DNA of 57,993 nucleotides from the NCBI RefSeq assembly GCF_000427965.1, contig NZ_ATZA01000040.1:1-57993 (forward strand), in the 5' to 3' direction. Below are positions 10,254 through 19,093 of this stretch, in pieces (position 1 is the stretch's first letter; each line of letters opens with the position of its first letter). Both the position numbers and the translations under genes were made by a program. The notes beneath the pieces are model-generated. The model was not told the DNA's origin. It did not search any database and was given only the letters and a program-made list of their open reading frames with translations. Source of the stretch: Olivibacter sitiensis DSM 17696 (GTDB lineage: Bacteria; Bacteroidota; Bacteroidia; Sphingobacteriales; Sphingobacteriaceae).

Positions 10254-11486
10254 GTGAAAGTTTTGACACCATATGATATAGCGGCCGTGAGAGCCGATTT
10301 TCCTTTGTTAAGAACAACTGTCAATGGCAAGCCGTTGATTTATCTCGATAATGGGGCAACGACTCAAAAGCCCCGATTTGTCATCGATGCCATACAGCAA
10401 TACTATACGCTCCAAAACAGTAATATCCATAGGGGGGTGCACCATCTCAGCCAGTTGGCCACGGATGCCTATGAGGTAACCAGAAATAAGCTGAAAGATT
10501 TTATCCATGCCGAGCACGGACATGAAATTATCTTAACGGCAGGAACTACGCATAGCATCAACCTGGTATCTACCTGTTTTGGCAAGGCGTTTGTGAAGGA
10601 AGGGGATGAGGTAATCATTTCGGCCATGGAGCACCATAGCAACATTGTGCCCTGGCAGATGATGTGCGAAGAGCGGGGAGCCAAGTTGAAAGTGGTCCCC
10701 ATTGATGATGACGGCGTACTGGATATGGATGCCTATGCGCGTTTGCTCAATGATCGGGTAAAATTGGTCTCCATGACCTACGTATCCAATACGTTGGGAA
10801 CGATCAATCCCGTACAGCAGATTATTCAAATGGCACATGAAAACGGTAGTCCTGTACTGTTGGATGCGGCACAAGCCGTACAACATATGGCTATTGACGT
10901 GCAGGCACTTGATGTGGATTTCCTTGCTTTTTCCGGACACAAGATGTACGGACCAACAGGGGTGGGGGTGCTATATGGGAAAGAGAAGTGGCTCAATGCC
11001 ATGCCGCCCTATCAAGGTGGAGGCGATATGATAAAGGACGTGACCTTTGAAAAAACGACCTACAACGACCTGCCCTTCAAATTTGAGGCAGGTACTCCCA
11101 ATATCGAGGCTGGCATTTGCTTAGGAGCCTCTATAGATTATATCAATCAGATTGGATTGGACCATATCGCTGAGTACGAAGCCGAATTATTGCACTATGC
11201 CCTTGAGGCTCTTGCCGAAATAGAAGGCATTCGCTTTATTGGCAAGGCCAGGGAAAGGTCAAGTGTGATTTCGTTTTTGATAGAGGGTACGCATCCATAT
11301 GACGTAGGGGTAATATTGGATAAATTGGGGATTGCCGTGCGGACGGGACACCATTGTACGCAACCATTGATGGATCGATTCGGTATACCGGGCACAGTGA
11401 GGGCTTCCATTGCTATGTACAACACACAGGAAGACATAGATGGTTTGGTGGCTGGAGTGAAGCGTGCGGCCCGCATGTTATTATAA
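10254..11486 (+). CDS. sufS: Cysteine desulfurase SufS
   Basis: PLP enzyme that removes sulfur from cysteine for Fe-S assembly, about 410 aa. The PLP lysine lies in FSGHKMYGPTGVGVLYG and the catalytic Cys in VRTGHHCTQPLMDRF, the group II (SufS) context. The start is not certain: no ATG is available near the expected N terminus, so GTG 10254 (MKVLTPYDIAAVRADFPLL) is preferred over TTG 10230, which overlaps a promoter box. It is followed after 18 bp by its partner sufE. Confidence 0.94.
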   Translation: MKVLTPYDIAAVRADFPLLRTTVNGKPLIYLDNGATTQKPRFVIDAIQQYYTLQNSNIHRGVHHLSQLATDAYEVTRNKLKDFIHAEHGHEIILTAGTTHSINLVSTCFGKAFVKEGDEVIISAMEHHSNIVPWQMMCEERGAKLKVVPIDDDGVLDMDAYARLLNDRVKLVSMTYVSNTLGTINPVQQIIQMAHENGSPVLLDAAQAVQHMAIDVQALDVDFLAFSGHKMYGPTGVGVLYGKEKWLNAMPPYQGGGDMIKDVTFEKTTYNDLPFKFEAGTPNIEAGICLGASIDYINQIGLDHIAEYEAELLHYALEALAEIEGIRFIGKARERSSVISFLIEGTHPYDVGVILDKLGIAVRTGHHCTQPLMDRFGIPGTVRASIAMYNTQEDIDGLVAGVKRAARMLL

Positions 11487-11504
11487 TAATTTGTACCTTT
11501 AAAA

Positions 11505-11921
11505 ATGACGATAAACGAAATACAGGATGAACTGATAGCCGATTTTGCTTTCTTTGAAGACTGGATGGAAAAATACGAATACATTATCCAACTGGGCAAG
11601 GAACTGCCTTTGATAGAAGAAAGCAAAAAATCGGATGACTTACTTATAAAAGGCTGCCAATCTAGGGTGTGGTTGCTGGCAGAGGAAAAGGACGGAAGGA
11701 TATACTTCACCGCCGATAGCGATGCCATCATCACCAAGGGACTCGTAAGTCTAATGGTAAAGGTACTATCTGGCCAGTTGGCAGAAGACATTGCCACTGC
11801 CGATCTGTATTTCATAGATAAGATAGGATTGAAAGACCACTTATCGCCCACACGAGCCAATGGTCTATTGGCTATGGTAAAACAAATGCGACTCTTTGCT
11901 TTGGCTCTTCAAGCCAAATAA
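11505..11921 (+). CDS. sufE: Sulfur acceptor protein SufE
   Basis: SufE takes persulfide sulfur from SufS and passes it to SufB. 138 aa, standard length. The acceptor Cys sits in LLIKGCQSRVWL, and the N-terminal IQDELIADFAFFEDWMEKYEYIIQLGKELP is typical. It completes the sufBCDSE order. Confidence 0.95.
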   Translation: MTINEIQDELIADFAFFEDWMEKYEYIIQLGKELPLIEESKKSDDLLIKGCQSRVWLLAEEKDGRIYFTADSDAIITKGLVSLMVKVLSGQLAEDIATADLYFIDKIGLKDHLSPTRANGLLAMVKQMRLFALALQAK

Positions 11922-11947
11922 AAACAATACTAGATGATATAATCAAG

Positions 11948-13027
11948 ATGAAGCTATTTAAATGCACGCAATGTGAAAACCCTGTCTATTTTGAAAATAC
12001 AAGCTGCGACAGGTGTAAGTATCAATTGGGTTTTGAAGTAAATAGCATGTCACTTTTTGCCATCAAGACGGAGGCCGATGGCAGCTATTCATTGGTGAAG
12101 CACGATGACGTTCCAAATTCGGGCTATCGTTATTGTGCCAATCATCAATATCAGGTGTGCAATTGGCTCGTAGCAGAAGGCGCAAAAAGCGACTATTGTG
12201 TCGCTTGCAATCTAAACAGGACCATACCCGACCTTGCCGTTGACGATAATTTGCGCAAATGGAGCAAGATAGAGATTGCAAAACATAGGCTTATTTACGC
12301 ACTTCTGCGTTTCAACCTACCCGTAAACAGGAAAACAAGTGATGCTGTTCATGGCATCTTATTTGATTTTCTTGCTGATACGGAAGGCCAGCCACGTGTA
12401 CTCACAGGCCATGCGAATGGCCTGGTGACCTTGAATATAGCAGAGGCCGATGACATAGAACGAGAAATGATGCGCAAGCAGATGGATGAAATCTATCGTA
12501 CTTTGCTTGGGCATTTCCGCCACGAGATTGGCCATTACTATTGGGAGGTCTTTTTTCTCGACCACCCTGAAAGGCTTTCTCTTTTTCGTAAGATATTTGG
12601 TGATGAAAGAGCGGATTATGGCGAGTCACTTCAAAGGCATTATGAACAGGGAACACCTAAAGACTGGGAGGAGCACTATATCAGTGCCTATGCAGCGGCC
12701 CATCCATGGGAAGACTGGGCGGAAACATGGGCGCATTACCTGCATATGGTAGGAACGTTGGAAACGGCATATGCTTTTGGAGTAACAATAGATCCGCTTA
12801 TACATGCCGATAAAAGGGGAATGAGTACAAGGATAGACAAAGATCCTTACCTGGAAATGGACTTTGAAGAGATCATTGGAAAATGGCTGCCACTAACCTT
12901 TGCCATGAATTCCCTCAATCGAAGTATGGGCCTAAAAGATCCATATCCATTTATCATTACGCCAAGTGTATTGGGAAAACTTCAGTTTATCCATAACGCA
13001 ATACACCAACAATGGGCTAGTGTATAG
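11948..13027 (+). CDS. Putative zinc-binding metallopeptidase with N-terminal zinc ribbon (Peptidase_Mx type)
   Basis: 359 aa. Two Cys-rich modules come first (C6, C9, C20, C23, then C63, H66, C71, C84, C87), matching a zinc ribbon plus a second metal knuckle. A HEIGH motif follows (H192, E193, H196), with DWAETWAHYLHM further downstream as likely third-ligand region, as in the putative zinc-binding metallopeptidase family. No signal peptide is seen, so it should be cytoplasmic. It follows sufE by 26 bp and is probably co-transcribed, but no role in Fe-S assembly is known to me. Substrate unknown. Confidence 0.85.
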   Translation: MKLFKCTQCENPVYFENTSCDRCKYQLGFEVNSMSLFAIKTEADGSYSLVKHDDVPNSGYRYCANHQYQVCNWLVAEGAKSDYCVACNLNRTIPDLAVDDNLRKWSKIEIAKHRLIYALLRFNLPVNRKTSDAVHGILFDFLADTEGQPRVLTGHANGLVTLNIAEADDIEREMMRKQMDEIYRTLLGHFRHEIGHYYWEVFFLDHPERLSLFRKIFGDERADYGESLQRHYEQGTPKDWEEHYISAYAAAHPWEDWAETWAHYLHMVGTLETAYAFGVTIDPLIHADKRGMSTRIDKDPYLEMDFEEIIGKWLPLTFAMNSLNRSMGLKDPYPFIITPSVLGKLQFIHNAIHQQWASV

Positions 13028-13091
13028 TTGTGGATTATGAGTTGCGGGTCGGAACAAGCGGTTTGCTTTTTTTATTTTCATTTTTACTTTA

Positions 13092-13099
13092 TACTTTTG
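13092..13099 (+). promoter_or_regulatory. -7 box abutting the Lrp-type gene
   Basis: TACTTTTG ends 3 nt before the ATG at 13103, which would make the transcript leaderless. No -33 box at normal spacing, so this is weaker than the others. Confidence 0.4.
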
Positions 13100-13102
13100 A
13101 GC

Positions 13103-13573
13103 ATGGCCTTTGAACCTGATAAAATAGATCTTCAAATCCTGAAGCTACTGCAAGAGAACGGACGGATTACCAATCTCCAACTGTCTTCCAATATTGGACT
13201 TTCGCCAGCGCCCACATTAGAACGGGTACGTAAATTGGAGAATGCCGGCTATATCAAAAGTTACCATGCCTTGGTAGACGAGGAAAAGCTTGGAATAGGC
13301 ATTAAAACTTTTATACAAATCCAATTGGATTTTCATACGCACAATGCCATTCCAGAATTTGTGGAGGCCATCAGGGCGATACAAGAAGTGACGGAATGCC
13401 ATCACGTAACCGGGCCATGTGATTTTATCCTCAAGGCTTATGTGAAGGATATAAAGGGCTATGAAAAGCTCATCATGGAAAAGATCAGCAAGATACCCTA
13501 TGTGAAGACTTTCCAGACGATGATGATCATGTCTACTTCAAAAAAGGAGCCTATTGTGCCCATGGAGTATTAA
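13103..13573 (+). CDS. Lrp/AsnC family transcriptional regulator
   Basis: 156 aa. An N-terminal winged helix (DLQILKLLQENGRITNLQLSSNIGLSPAPTLERVRKLENAGYI) is followed by the RAM/AsnC_trans ligand-binding domain (HHVTGPCDFILKAYVKDIKGYEKLI). Members bind amino acids and regulate their metabolism or transport. The ligand cannot be read here. An open frame extends upstream to 13028, but that translation is low-complexity; ATG 13103 gives the family N terminus. Confidence 0.92.
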   Translation: MAFEPDKIDLQILKLLQENGRITNLQLSSNIGLSPAPTLERVRKLENAGYIKSYHALVDEEKLGIGIKTFIQIQLDFHTHNAIPEFVEAIRAIQEVTECHHVTGPCDFILKAYVKDIKGYEKLIMEKISKIPYVKTFQTMMIMSTSKKEPIVPMEY

Positions 13574-13588
13574 ATTGGCAATAAGTAC

Positions 13589-14260
13589 TCATACCTGCCA
13601 GTCTATTGGAGTCTTCCCTTTCGATATGAGGTAAGCATTGGCTTTGGAAAAGGGCTTGCTGCCGAAAAAGCCGTTGTGGGCTGAAAGTGGAGAGGGGTGA
13701 GCTGAGGTGATTACACAGTGTTTGCTCGTATCTATCAGCGCCATTTTTTTTCTGGCATAGGCCCCCCATAAAATGAAAACCAAACCCTCGCGGAGTTGGG
13801 ATAACTTCGTTATCGCTTCGTCCGTAAACTGCTCCCAACCCTTTTTTTGATGGGAACCTGCCTGGTGCGCTCTCACGGTAAGCGTGGCATTCAGCAAGAG
13901 TACGCCCTGATCTGCCCACTTGGTCAAATTGCCGTGACGTGGTATGGTGAATCCATCGATATCGTTACTCAATTCTTTGTACATGTTCTGTAGTGAGGGA
14001 GGAATGGCTATGCCCTCGGGGACCGAAAAAGATAGGCCATGTGCCTGTCCTACATTGTGGTAGGGGTCTTGGCCCAATATGACGACCTTTACCTTGTCAA
14101 AAGGTGTATGCTGGAAAGCATTAAATATTAGCTTATTAGGAGGGTAAATTTGATGATTGGCCTTTTCTTCCGTCAGAAAGGATTTAAGGGATTTCATGTA
14201 TGGCTTTTCAAACTCATCGGCGAGCACGTCGAGCCAGCTTTTTTCCAATGCAATACTCAT
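13589..14260 (-). CDS. ung: Uracil-DNA glycosylase
   Basis: Family 1 UDG, 223 aa, that excises uracil from DNA. The water-activating motif GQDPYHNVGQAHGLSFSV and the DNA-intercalation loop HPSPLSAHNGFFG are intact. The frame opens with TTG at 14266, but ATG 14260 (MSIALEKSW) is more likely because TATGTTTG (14264-14271) overlaps the TTG codon. It is convergent with the Lrp-type gene, with a 15-bp gap. Confidence 0.95.
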   Translation of the reverse strand: MSIALEKSWLDVLADEFEKPYMKSLKSFLTEEKANHQIYPPNKLIFNAFQHTPFDKVKVVILGQDPYHNVGQAHGLSFSVPEGIAIPPSLQNMYKELSNDIDGFTIPRHGNLTKWADQGVLLLNATLTVRAHQAGSHQKKGWEQFTDEAITKLSQLREGLVFILWGAYARKKMALIDTSKHCVITSAHPSPLSAHNGFFGSKPFSKANAYLISKGKTPIDWQV

Positions 14261-14263
14261 ACT

Positions 14264-14271
14264 CAAACATA
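14264..14271 (-). promoter_or_regulatory. -7 box abutting ung
   Basis: TATGTTTG on the minus strand ends 3 nt before the ATG at 14260, predicting a leaderless message. No clear -33 box. Confidence 0.45.
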
Positions 14272-14409
14272 GCTAAAATCGGTCTTAAAGTCATAACGCA
14301 ATTGAAAAAATTTGATTTGGCCACCCCGCAGTAATAATAAGCTTTACAATTGCTAATTCCATTAAATAAACAGATATTTGCAGTTTAATCTCAAATAAGC
14401 AAATTACAT

Positions 14410-14955
14410 ATGCCTAATTTTATTCGAATCATACTAGCTTTCGCACTATTGGGTGCCTCTGTCACTTTAATGGTATTTGGTCATTGGGGATGGGGTATTA
14501 CGGTGCTCTTATTATCGATATTGGTTTTTGTCACCTTTTTCTTTAATGAAAATATGCTGATAGCTCAGTTTTATCTGCGTAAAGAAAATATGGATAAAGC
14601 TAAACAGTTTTTGGATAGGATTACCAATTATGAGAAACAATTGATTCGCGCACAACATGGATACTACCATTTGCTGATAGGATTGATTGAGTCCCGTAAA
14701 TCGCCCCTACAGTCTGAAAAGTATTTCAAGAAGGCCTTATCTTTGGGCATGCAGATGGATCACAACATCGCTTTGGCCAAACTGAGTCTAGCTGGTATTG
14801 CCATGTCCAAAAGGAACAAAAGGGAGGCGCTGCAATTGTTGCAAGAGGCTAAGCGAGCTGATAAGAACAAGTTGTTGGCCGATCAAATAAAAATGATGAA
14901 AGACCAAATGTCACTCATCGATAAGCAGCAACATCAACAGATGAGGTATAGGTAG
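14410..14955 (+). CDS. Membrane-anchored helical (TPR-like) protein of unknown function
   Basis: 181 aa. Residues about 3-45 form two hydrophobic helices separated by a short GHWGW turn. The rest is helical, with TPR-like segments (YLRKENMDKAKQFLDRITNYEKQ; SEKYFKKALSLGMQMDHNIALAKLSLAGIAMSKRNKREALQLLQEAKRAD). This suggests a small inner-membrane scaffold facing the cytoplasm. A promoter-like TTG (14350-14352)-N20-GATATTTG (14373-14380) lies upstream. It converges with the ABC exporter with a 3-bp gap. No specific family recognised. Confidence 0.8.
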   Translation: MPNFIRIILAFALLGASVTLMVFGHWGWGITVLLLSILVFVTFFFNENMLIAQFYLRKENMDKAKQFLDRITNYEKQLIRAQHGYYHLLIGLIESRKSPLQSEKYFKKALSLGMQMDHNIALAKLSLAGIAMSKRNKREALQLLQEAKRADKNKLLADQIKMMKDQMSLIDKQQHQQMRYR

Positions 14956-14958
14956 GCT

Positions 14959-16743
14959 TTAGCTTTCTTGCTCCTCTAGCAGTTGTTTCTGATATAGATC
15001 AAAATATGCACCGCCTTGTGCTATCAGGTCATCGTGTGTTCCCTGCTCTATGATACTTTCCTTATCCAAAAGGAGAATATGATCTGCATTTTTGATGCTG
15101 GAAATGCGGTGGGCTATGAATAATGCACTTTTGCCTCGCAATACGGGGCGGAGGTTTTGCAATATTTCCTCTTCTGTCTTGGTGTCTACTGCAGAAAGGC
15201 AATCGTCGAAAACGAGTACCTGCGGTTGTATAGCCAAAGCTCTCGCAATGGATAGGCGCTGTTTTTGCCCACCTGATAACGTGAGGCCACGTTCGCCGAT
15301 TTCCGTTTCAAACTGGTGTTCAAAACGCATGATGTTTTCGTATAAGGCGGCTTGCTTGGCGGCCTTTTCCACAACGGCCATATCCAAAGTGTCTAAGCCA
15401 AAGGCGATATTGCGCCCTATGGTGTCTGAGAAGAGAAAAACCTCTTGTGGCACAAAGCCAACTTGACTTCTATAATCATGCAAATTGATCGTTTTTATGT
15501 CCTGACCATCAATCATTACTTTTCCTTCGTCAGTATCGTACATGCGCATAAGTAAGCGTGCGATAGTCGATTTGCCACTGCCCGTCCGACCGATGACGGC
15601 CAATAGCTGATCGGGTTTGACATGAAAGGAAACATTCTTAAGTGCCGTGATGCCTGTATTGGGATAAGTGAAGCTGACTTCTTGGAACTCAAGGTGGCCT
15701 TGTAGCTTAAAGTCGGCAGTGGTGGGAGAGAGGATGGTGGGCGTGGTCTTCAAAAACTCATTGATGCGCTTCTGCGAAGCTGCAGCACGTTGTACCAATG
15801 AGGTTATCCAGGCAATGGACATAACCGGAAAAGTCAATTGATTGACGTACACAATAAATTCGGCAATATTTCCCGAAGTAATACTACCTTTCATCACCTC
15901 TATCCCTCCAATATAAATGGTTATGACCGTACTTAGCCCGGTAAGTAATACGATAAGTGGAAAGAAAAAGGCTTGCACTTTTATCAAGGATATGGAAGCA
16001 TCTTTATATGCTACGCTTTCTTCCTCAAAGGCATTCTGTTTGTTGCTTTCCCTGTTGTACGATTTAATGACCCGAATACCAGAAAACGTTTCTTGGACAA
16101 ACGAACTCATAGAGGAAAGTCGTTCCTGTATTACTTGACTGCGTTGGTTGATTATCTTGTTGACATACAAGACGATGATGGATAGAATGGGGATAGGGAG
16201 TAAGGCATAAACGGCCAAATGTGCATTGACATTGAACATTGCGGTAATTACCATGACGAAAATAACCAAGATGTTAACGCTATGCATTAAGGCAGGACCC
16301 AAATAGCCTCTCACACGGCTTACATCTTCTGTTACCCTGTTCATCAAATCACCCGTATTGTTGGCTCGGAAGAATGCCATATCCAGTTTTTGGTAATGGC
16401 TGTATATTTCGTTTTTCAGATCATATTCTATATGGCGTGATGTCAGGATGATGGTCTGCCGCATCAGAAATAAGAACAGCCCCCTGATGAGGGCTAGCAG
16501 CAAAACCAGGGCACCAAATAGCAGCAAGCTATAGCCAAAAACTTGGTACACCAATGCCTGCCTATCAAAGCCAGCGAAAAGCTGGTACAGTCCGATGTTT
16601 TCTTTCACCAAGTCAAAAGCTATGCGGATGACTTGTGCGGGCAGAACCCCGAAATAGTTGGATATAACGACGAATATAAATCCGGGAATAAGTCGCCATC
16701 GGTACTTGTACAGGTATTTATTTAGATATGCTAAATGCTTCAT
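14959..16743 (-). CDS. ABC transporter, fused permease and ATP-binding protein (MsbA/MDR type)
   Basis: 594-aa half-transporter. Six membrane helices lie in the first ~320 residues, followed by an ATPase with Walker A GRTGSGKST, signature LSGGQKQR, Walker B VLVFDDCLSAVD and the switch His in FIAHRIS. It resembles lipid or drug exporters that work as homodimers in the inner membrane. Cargo cannot be read. It follows the thioesterase gene by 40 bp and is the last gene of the queG run. Confidence 0.93.
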   Translation of the reverse strand: MKHLAYLNKYLYKYRWRLIPGFIFVVISNYFGVLPAQVIRIAFDLVKENIGLYQLFAGFDRQALVYQVFGYSLLLFGALVLLLALIRGLFLFLMRQTIILTSRHIEYDLKNEIYSHYQKLDMAFFRANNTGDLMNRVTEDVSRVRGYLGPALMHSVNILVIFVMVITAMFNVNAHLAVYALLPIPILSIIVLYVNKIINQRSQVIQERLSSMSSFVQETFSGIRVIKSYNRESNKQNAFEEESVAYKDASISLIKVQAFFFPLIVLLTGLSTVITIYIGGIEVMKGSITSGNIAEFIVYVNQLTFPVMSIAWITSLVQRAAASQKRINEFLKTTPTILSPTTADFKLQGHLEFQEVSFTYPNTGITALKNVSFHVKPDQLLAVIGRTGSGKSTIARLLMRMYDTDEGKVMIDGQDIKTINLHDYRSQVGFVPQEVFLFSDTIGRNIAFGLDTLDMAVVEKAAKQAALYENIMRFEHQFETEIGERGLTLSGGQKQRLSIARALAIQPQVLVFDDCLSAVDTKTEEEILQNLRPVLRGKSALFIAHRISSIKNADHILLLDKESIIEQGTHDDLIAQGGAYFDLYQKQLLEEQES

Positions 16744-16783
16744 TTGGTCTTATTGTATGTTCAATGCCTGTGATACACTCGAT

Positions 16784-17227
16784 TTAATCTTTTTTTGGCA
16801 CAAACATCATGTTGCTAATACCTCTCACCAGCAACCTAGTTCTAGTGTCATTCCATAGCTCGCATTGTACGTGACTGAGTTGCTTGCCTTTTTTGATCAA
16901 GCTGGTGCTGGCGACGATTTTGGTACCTAGAAATGCTGGCGCAAAGTAGTCTATCACATTGTTGACCGTTACGTAGAAACCTGATTCTCCCTTGACGGTC
17001 ACCATCGTGAAGCCGATGATATCGTCAATAATGGCAGCAGATATTCCTCCGTGTAGGGACGAGATGCTATTGAGCATGTCTTCTCTTACTATATAGGAAA
17101 ACTCCAAATGTCCTGGCTCCACCTTGAGGACTTCTGGCGCTAGCCACCTTGTCAATGGTGAACCAAAGTCGCTAATCGTTTTTCCTATGTATGTCTCTAA
17201 TATTTCAAGTTTACTGTTTTTTTCCAT
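16784..17227 (-). CDS. PaaI-family hotdog-fold thioesterase
   Basis: 147 aa. The central LHGGISAAIIDDIIGFTMVTV segment is the PaaI-type hotdog signature (HGG...D). Such enzymes hydrolyse acyl-CoA thioesters; the substrate is not predictable. It sits 13 bp after queG and 40 bp before the ABC exporter, likely in one transcript. Confidence 0.88.
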   Translation of the reverse strand: MEKNSKLEILETYIGKTISDFGSPLTRWLAPEVLKVEPGHLEFSYIVREDMLNSISSLHGGISAAIIDDIIGFTMVTVKGESGFYVTVNNVIDYFAPAFLGTKIVASTSLIKKGKQLSHVQCELWNDTRTRLLVRGISNMMFVPKKD

Positions 17228-17240
17228 AAATAATCTTCTG

Positions 17241-18170
17241 TCAGCTCAAAAATTTAATGTTCCTTGTTAATCCTTCATATTTGGCCCGTTTTACGGCCGA
17301 TTTCTTAAATACCTTCTTAAAGGTATCTTCCGTCAACTCTTCCCAGTCTTGCTTGGTCATATCCAACAAGCTTTCATGCGGTGTAAATGCGGCCTCCTCA
17401 TGTGGCTTGGAAAACTTGTTCCAAGGACATACATCTTGGCAAATGTCGCAACCAAACATCCAATTATCTAATTTATGCTTAAAATAGCTTGGCGTTTCCT
17501 CTTTCAATTCTATGGTGAGGTAGGATATGCACTTACTTCCGTCCACTATTTTTGGGCCAACGATCGCTTCGGTAGGGCAGGCATCAATGCATTTGGTGCA
17601 TGTGCCACAATAATCTTTTGTGGGAGCAACGTCGTATTCCAGTTGTATATCGACCACCAATTCACAGAGAAAGAAAAATGAACCGTGTTGTCTGTTCAGT
17701 AAATTGGAATGTTTTCCTATCCAGCCAAGACCTGCTCTTGTTGCCCATGCCTTATCCAATACAGGCGCAGAATCGACAAATGCCCGTCCACCAATTTCGC
17801 CAATTTCTGCTTTCATAAAGCTAAGTAATCTCTTTAGCTTATCCTTTATAACGTGATGATAATCTTCGCCATATGCGTATTTTGAAATTTTAGGGGCATT
17901 GGTGTCCTTTTGTGATTGTGCAGTGTAATAATTGAGCGACAAGGAAATAACGGATTTGGCATCATCAACGAGCAACCTTGGATCCAAACGCTTGTCAAAA
18001 TGGTTCTCCATATAAGCCATCTTGCCATGCATGCCACCTTTAAGCCATTTTTCCAATCTGGGCGCCTCTTCCTCCAAAAACGTCGCCCTCGATATGCCGC
18101 AAGACAAGAATCCCAACCTCTTGGCCTCTTCCTTTATCATGCGGCTATACCTTGATCTTTCCAATGACAT
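17241..18170 (-). CDS. queG: Epoxyqueuosine reductase
   Basis: Cobalamin- and Fe-S-dependent enzyme for the last step of queuosine synthesis on tRNA, 309 aa. Two 4Fe-4S clusters are evident: [16 protein letters not shown] and [13 protein letters not shown]. The N-terminal [25 protein letters not shown] is typical. The frame runs to 18215, but TATCTTTG at 18178-18185 lies inside that extension, so ATG 18170 ([11 protein letters not shown]) is preferred. queE, for an early step of the same pathway, lies about 2 kb away. Confidence 0.95.
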   Translation of the reverse strand: MSLERSRYSRMIKEEAKRLGFLSCGISRATFLEEEAPRLEKWLKGGMHGKMAYMENHFDKRLDPRLLVDDAKSVISLSLNYYTAQSQKDTNAPKISKYAYGEDYHHVIKDKLKRLLSFMKAEIGEIGGRAFVDSAPVLDKAWATRAGLGWIGKHSNLLNRQHGSFFFLCELVVDIQLEYDVAPTKDYCGTCTKCIDACPTEAIVGPKIVDGSKCISYLTIELKEETPSYFKHKLDNWMFGCDICQDVCPWNKFSKPHEEAAFTPHESLLDMTKQDWEELTEDTFKKVFKKSAVKRAKYEGLTRNIKFLS

Positions 18171-18177
18171 ATTGAGG

Positions 18178-18185
18178 CAAAGATA
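18178..18185 (-). promoter_or_regulatory. -7 box just upstream of queG
   Basis: TATCTTTG on the minus strand ends 7 nt before ATG 18170, predicting a leader of about 2 nt. No normal -33 match. Confidence 0.45.
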
Positions 18186-18237
18186 CAGCTTTGTATATGT
18201 TTTTTGATGATTCAAAGTAGATGTTGTCTGTGTTAAC

Positions 18238-18269
18238 TTTGAATTTTGCTAATAAAATTATTATTTTTG
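18238..18269 (+). promoter_or_regulatory. Promoter of the Uma2-like gene
   Basis: TTTG (18238-18241), 20-bp spacer, TATTTTTG (18262-18269): a full match to the Bacteroidota consensus. Start near 18275, 21 nt before the ATG. Confidence 0.75.
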
Positions 18270-18295
18270 TGGGTAGTTAAGAAAGCAGAGCATAT

Positions 18296-18940
18296 ATGGG
18301 AGCGCTACGTCCATACAAAGAATACGGCAAAGACGATGCACAGGAGGAGGTTAATTGTTTCAACGACCTGGATCCCGCTGCTTATTATTCTTATTCCGAT
18401 TATTTGCGCTGGACTTTCGAGGATCGAGTAGAACTAATAAAAGGCAAGCTGTTCAAAATGAGTCCTGCTCCAAGCAGGATTCATCAGGATATTTCCAAAA
18501 ATCTTTTTCTCCTCTTAGGCAATTTTCTCAGGCACAAGCCTTGTAAGGTATATTCGGCTCCTTTTGATGTTCGTCTCCCCACAAAACAAAAATCGACAGA
18601 TGATAAACTTATATACAATGTATTACAGCCTGATATCATTGTCGTGTGCGATTCGGAAAAATTGGATGATAGAGGTTGTTTAGGTGCTCCCGATATTGTT
18701 GTAGAGATATTATCTCCAGGTAATAATAGTAGGGAACTTCGTTATAAGTACGATGTCTATGAAATGGCGGGAGTGAAAGAATATTGGATAGTATGGCCGG
18801 AAAGTAAATCGCTTATGCGCTATATCTTGGGGCTGGATGGCAGGTACGTTCCCACCAAGATGCTTACGCTGGGTGAGCGGTTCGATACAGCTGTCCTTCC
18901 AGGTCTTGTAATAGACATTGATGCCGTCTTCGAAGAATAA
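18296..18940 (+). CDS. Uma2-family (DUF820) putative restriction-endonuclease-like protein
   Basis: 214 aa. The PD-(D/E)XK-type core of Uma2 proteins is recognisable: VELIKGKLFKMSPAPSRIHQDIS, then LQPDIIVVCD...DDRGCLGAPDIVVEILSPGNNSRELRYKYDVYEMAGVKEYWIVWPESK. The D-I-V-V-E-I-L-S-P-x(n)-K block supplies the presumed catalytic acid and lysine. These proteins are very common in some bacteria and largely uncharacterised. It stands alone behind its own consensus promoter. Confidence 0.9.
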   Translation: MGALRPYKEYGKDDAQEEVNCFNDLDPAAYYSYSDYLRWTFEDRVELIKGKLFKMSPAPSRIHQDISKNLFLLLGNFLRHKPCKVYSAPFDVRLPTKQKSTDDKLIYNVLQPDIIVVCDSEKLDDRGCLGAPDIVVEILSPGNNSRELRYKYDVYEMAGVKEYWIVWPESKSLMRYILGLDGRYVPTKMLTLGERFDTAVLPGLVIDIDAVFEE

Positions 18941-19011
18941 TAAATCGGGATTGCTATTCCGTTATCTCAATGTCAAACACTAATAGAATTGATTACAAGG
19001 GCTCAATAAGA

Positions 19012-19042
19012 TTGGTTTTGAGCAGCTAACAACCTATATTTG
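19012..19042 (+). promoter_or_regulatory. Promoter of trxB
   Basis: TTG (19012-19014), 20-bp spacer, TATATTTG (19035-19042). Start near 19048. It overlaps a TTG at 19040 that could otherwise be mistaken for the start codon. Confidence 0.75.
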
Positions 19043-19093
19043 CACTATATTTTATGCTCACCTTTCGTACAGGGGAATAAACTAAATAGTATC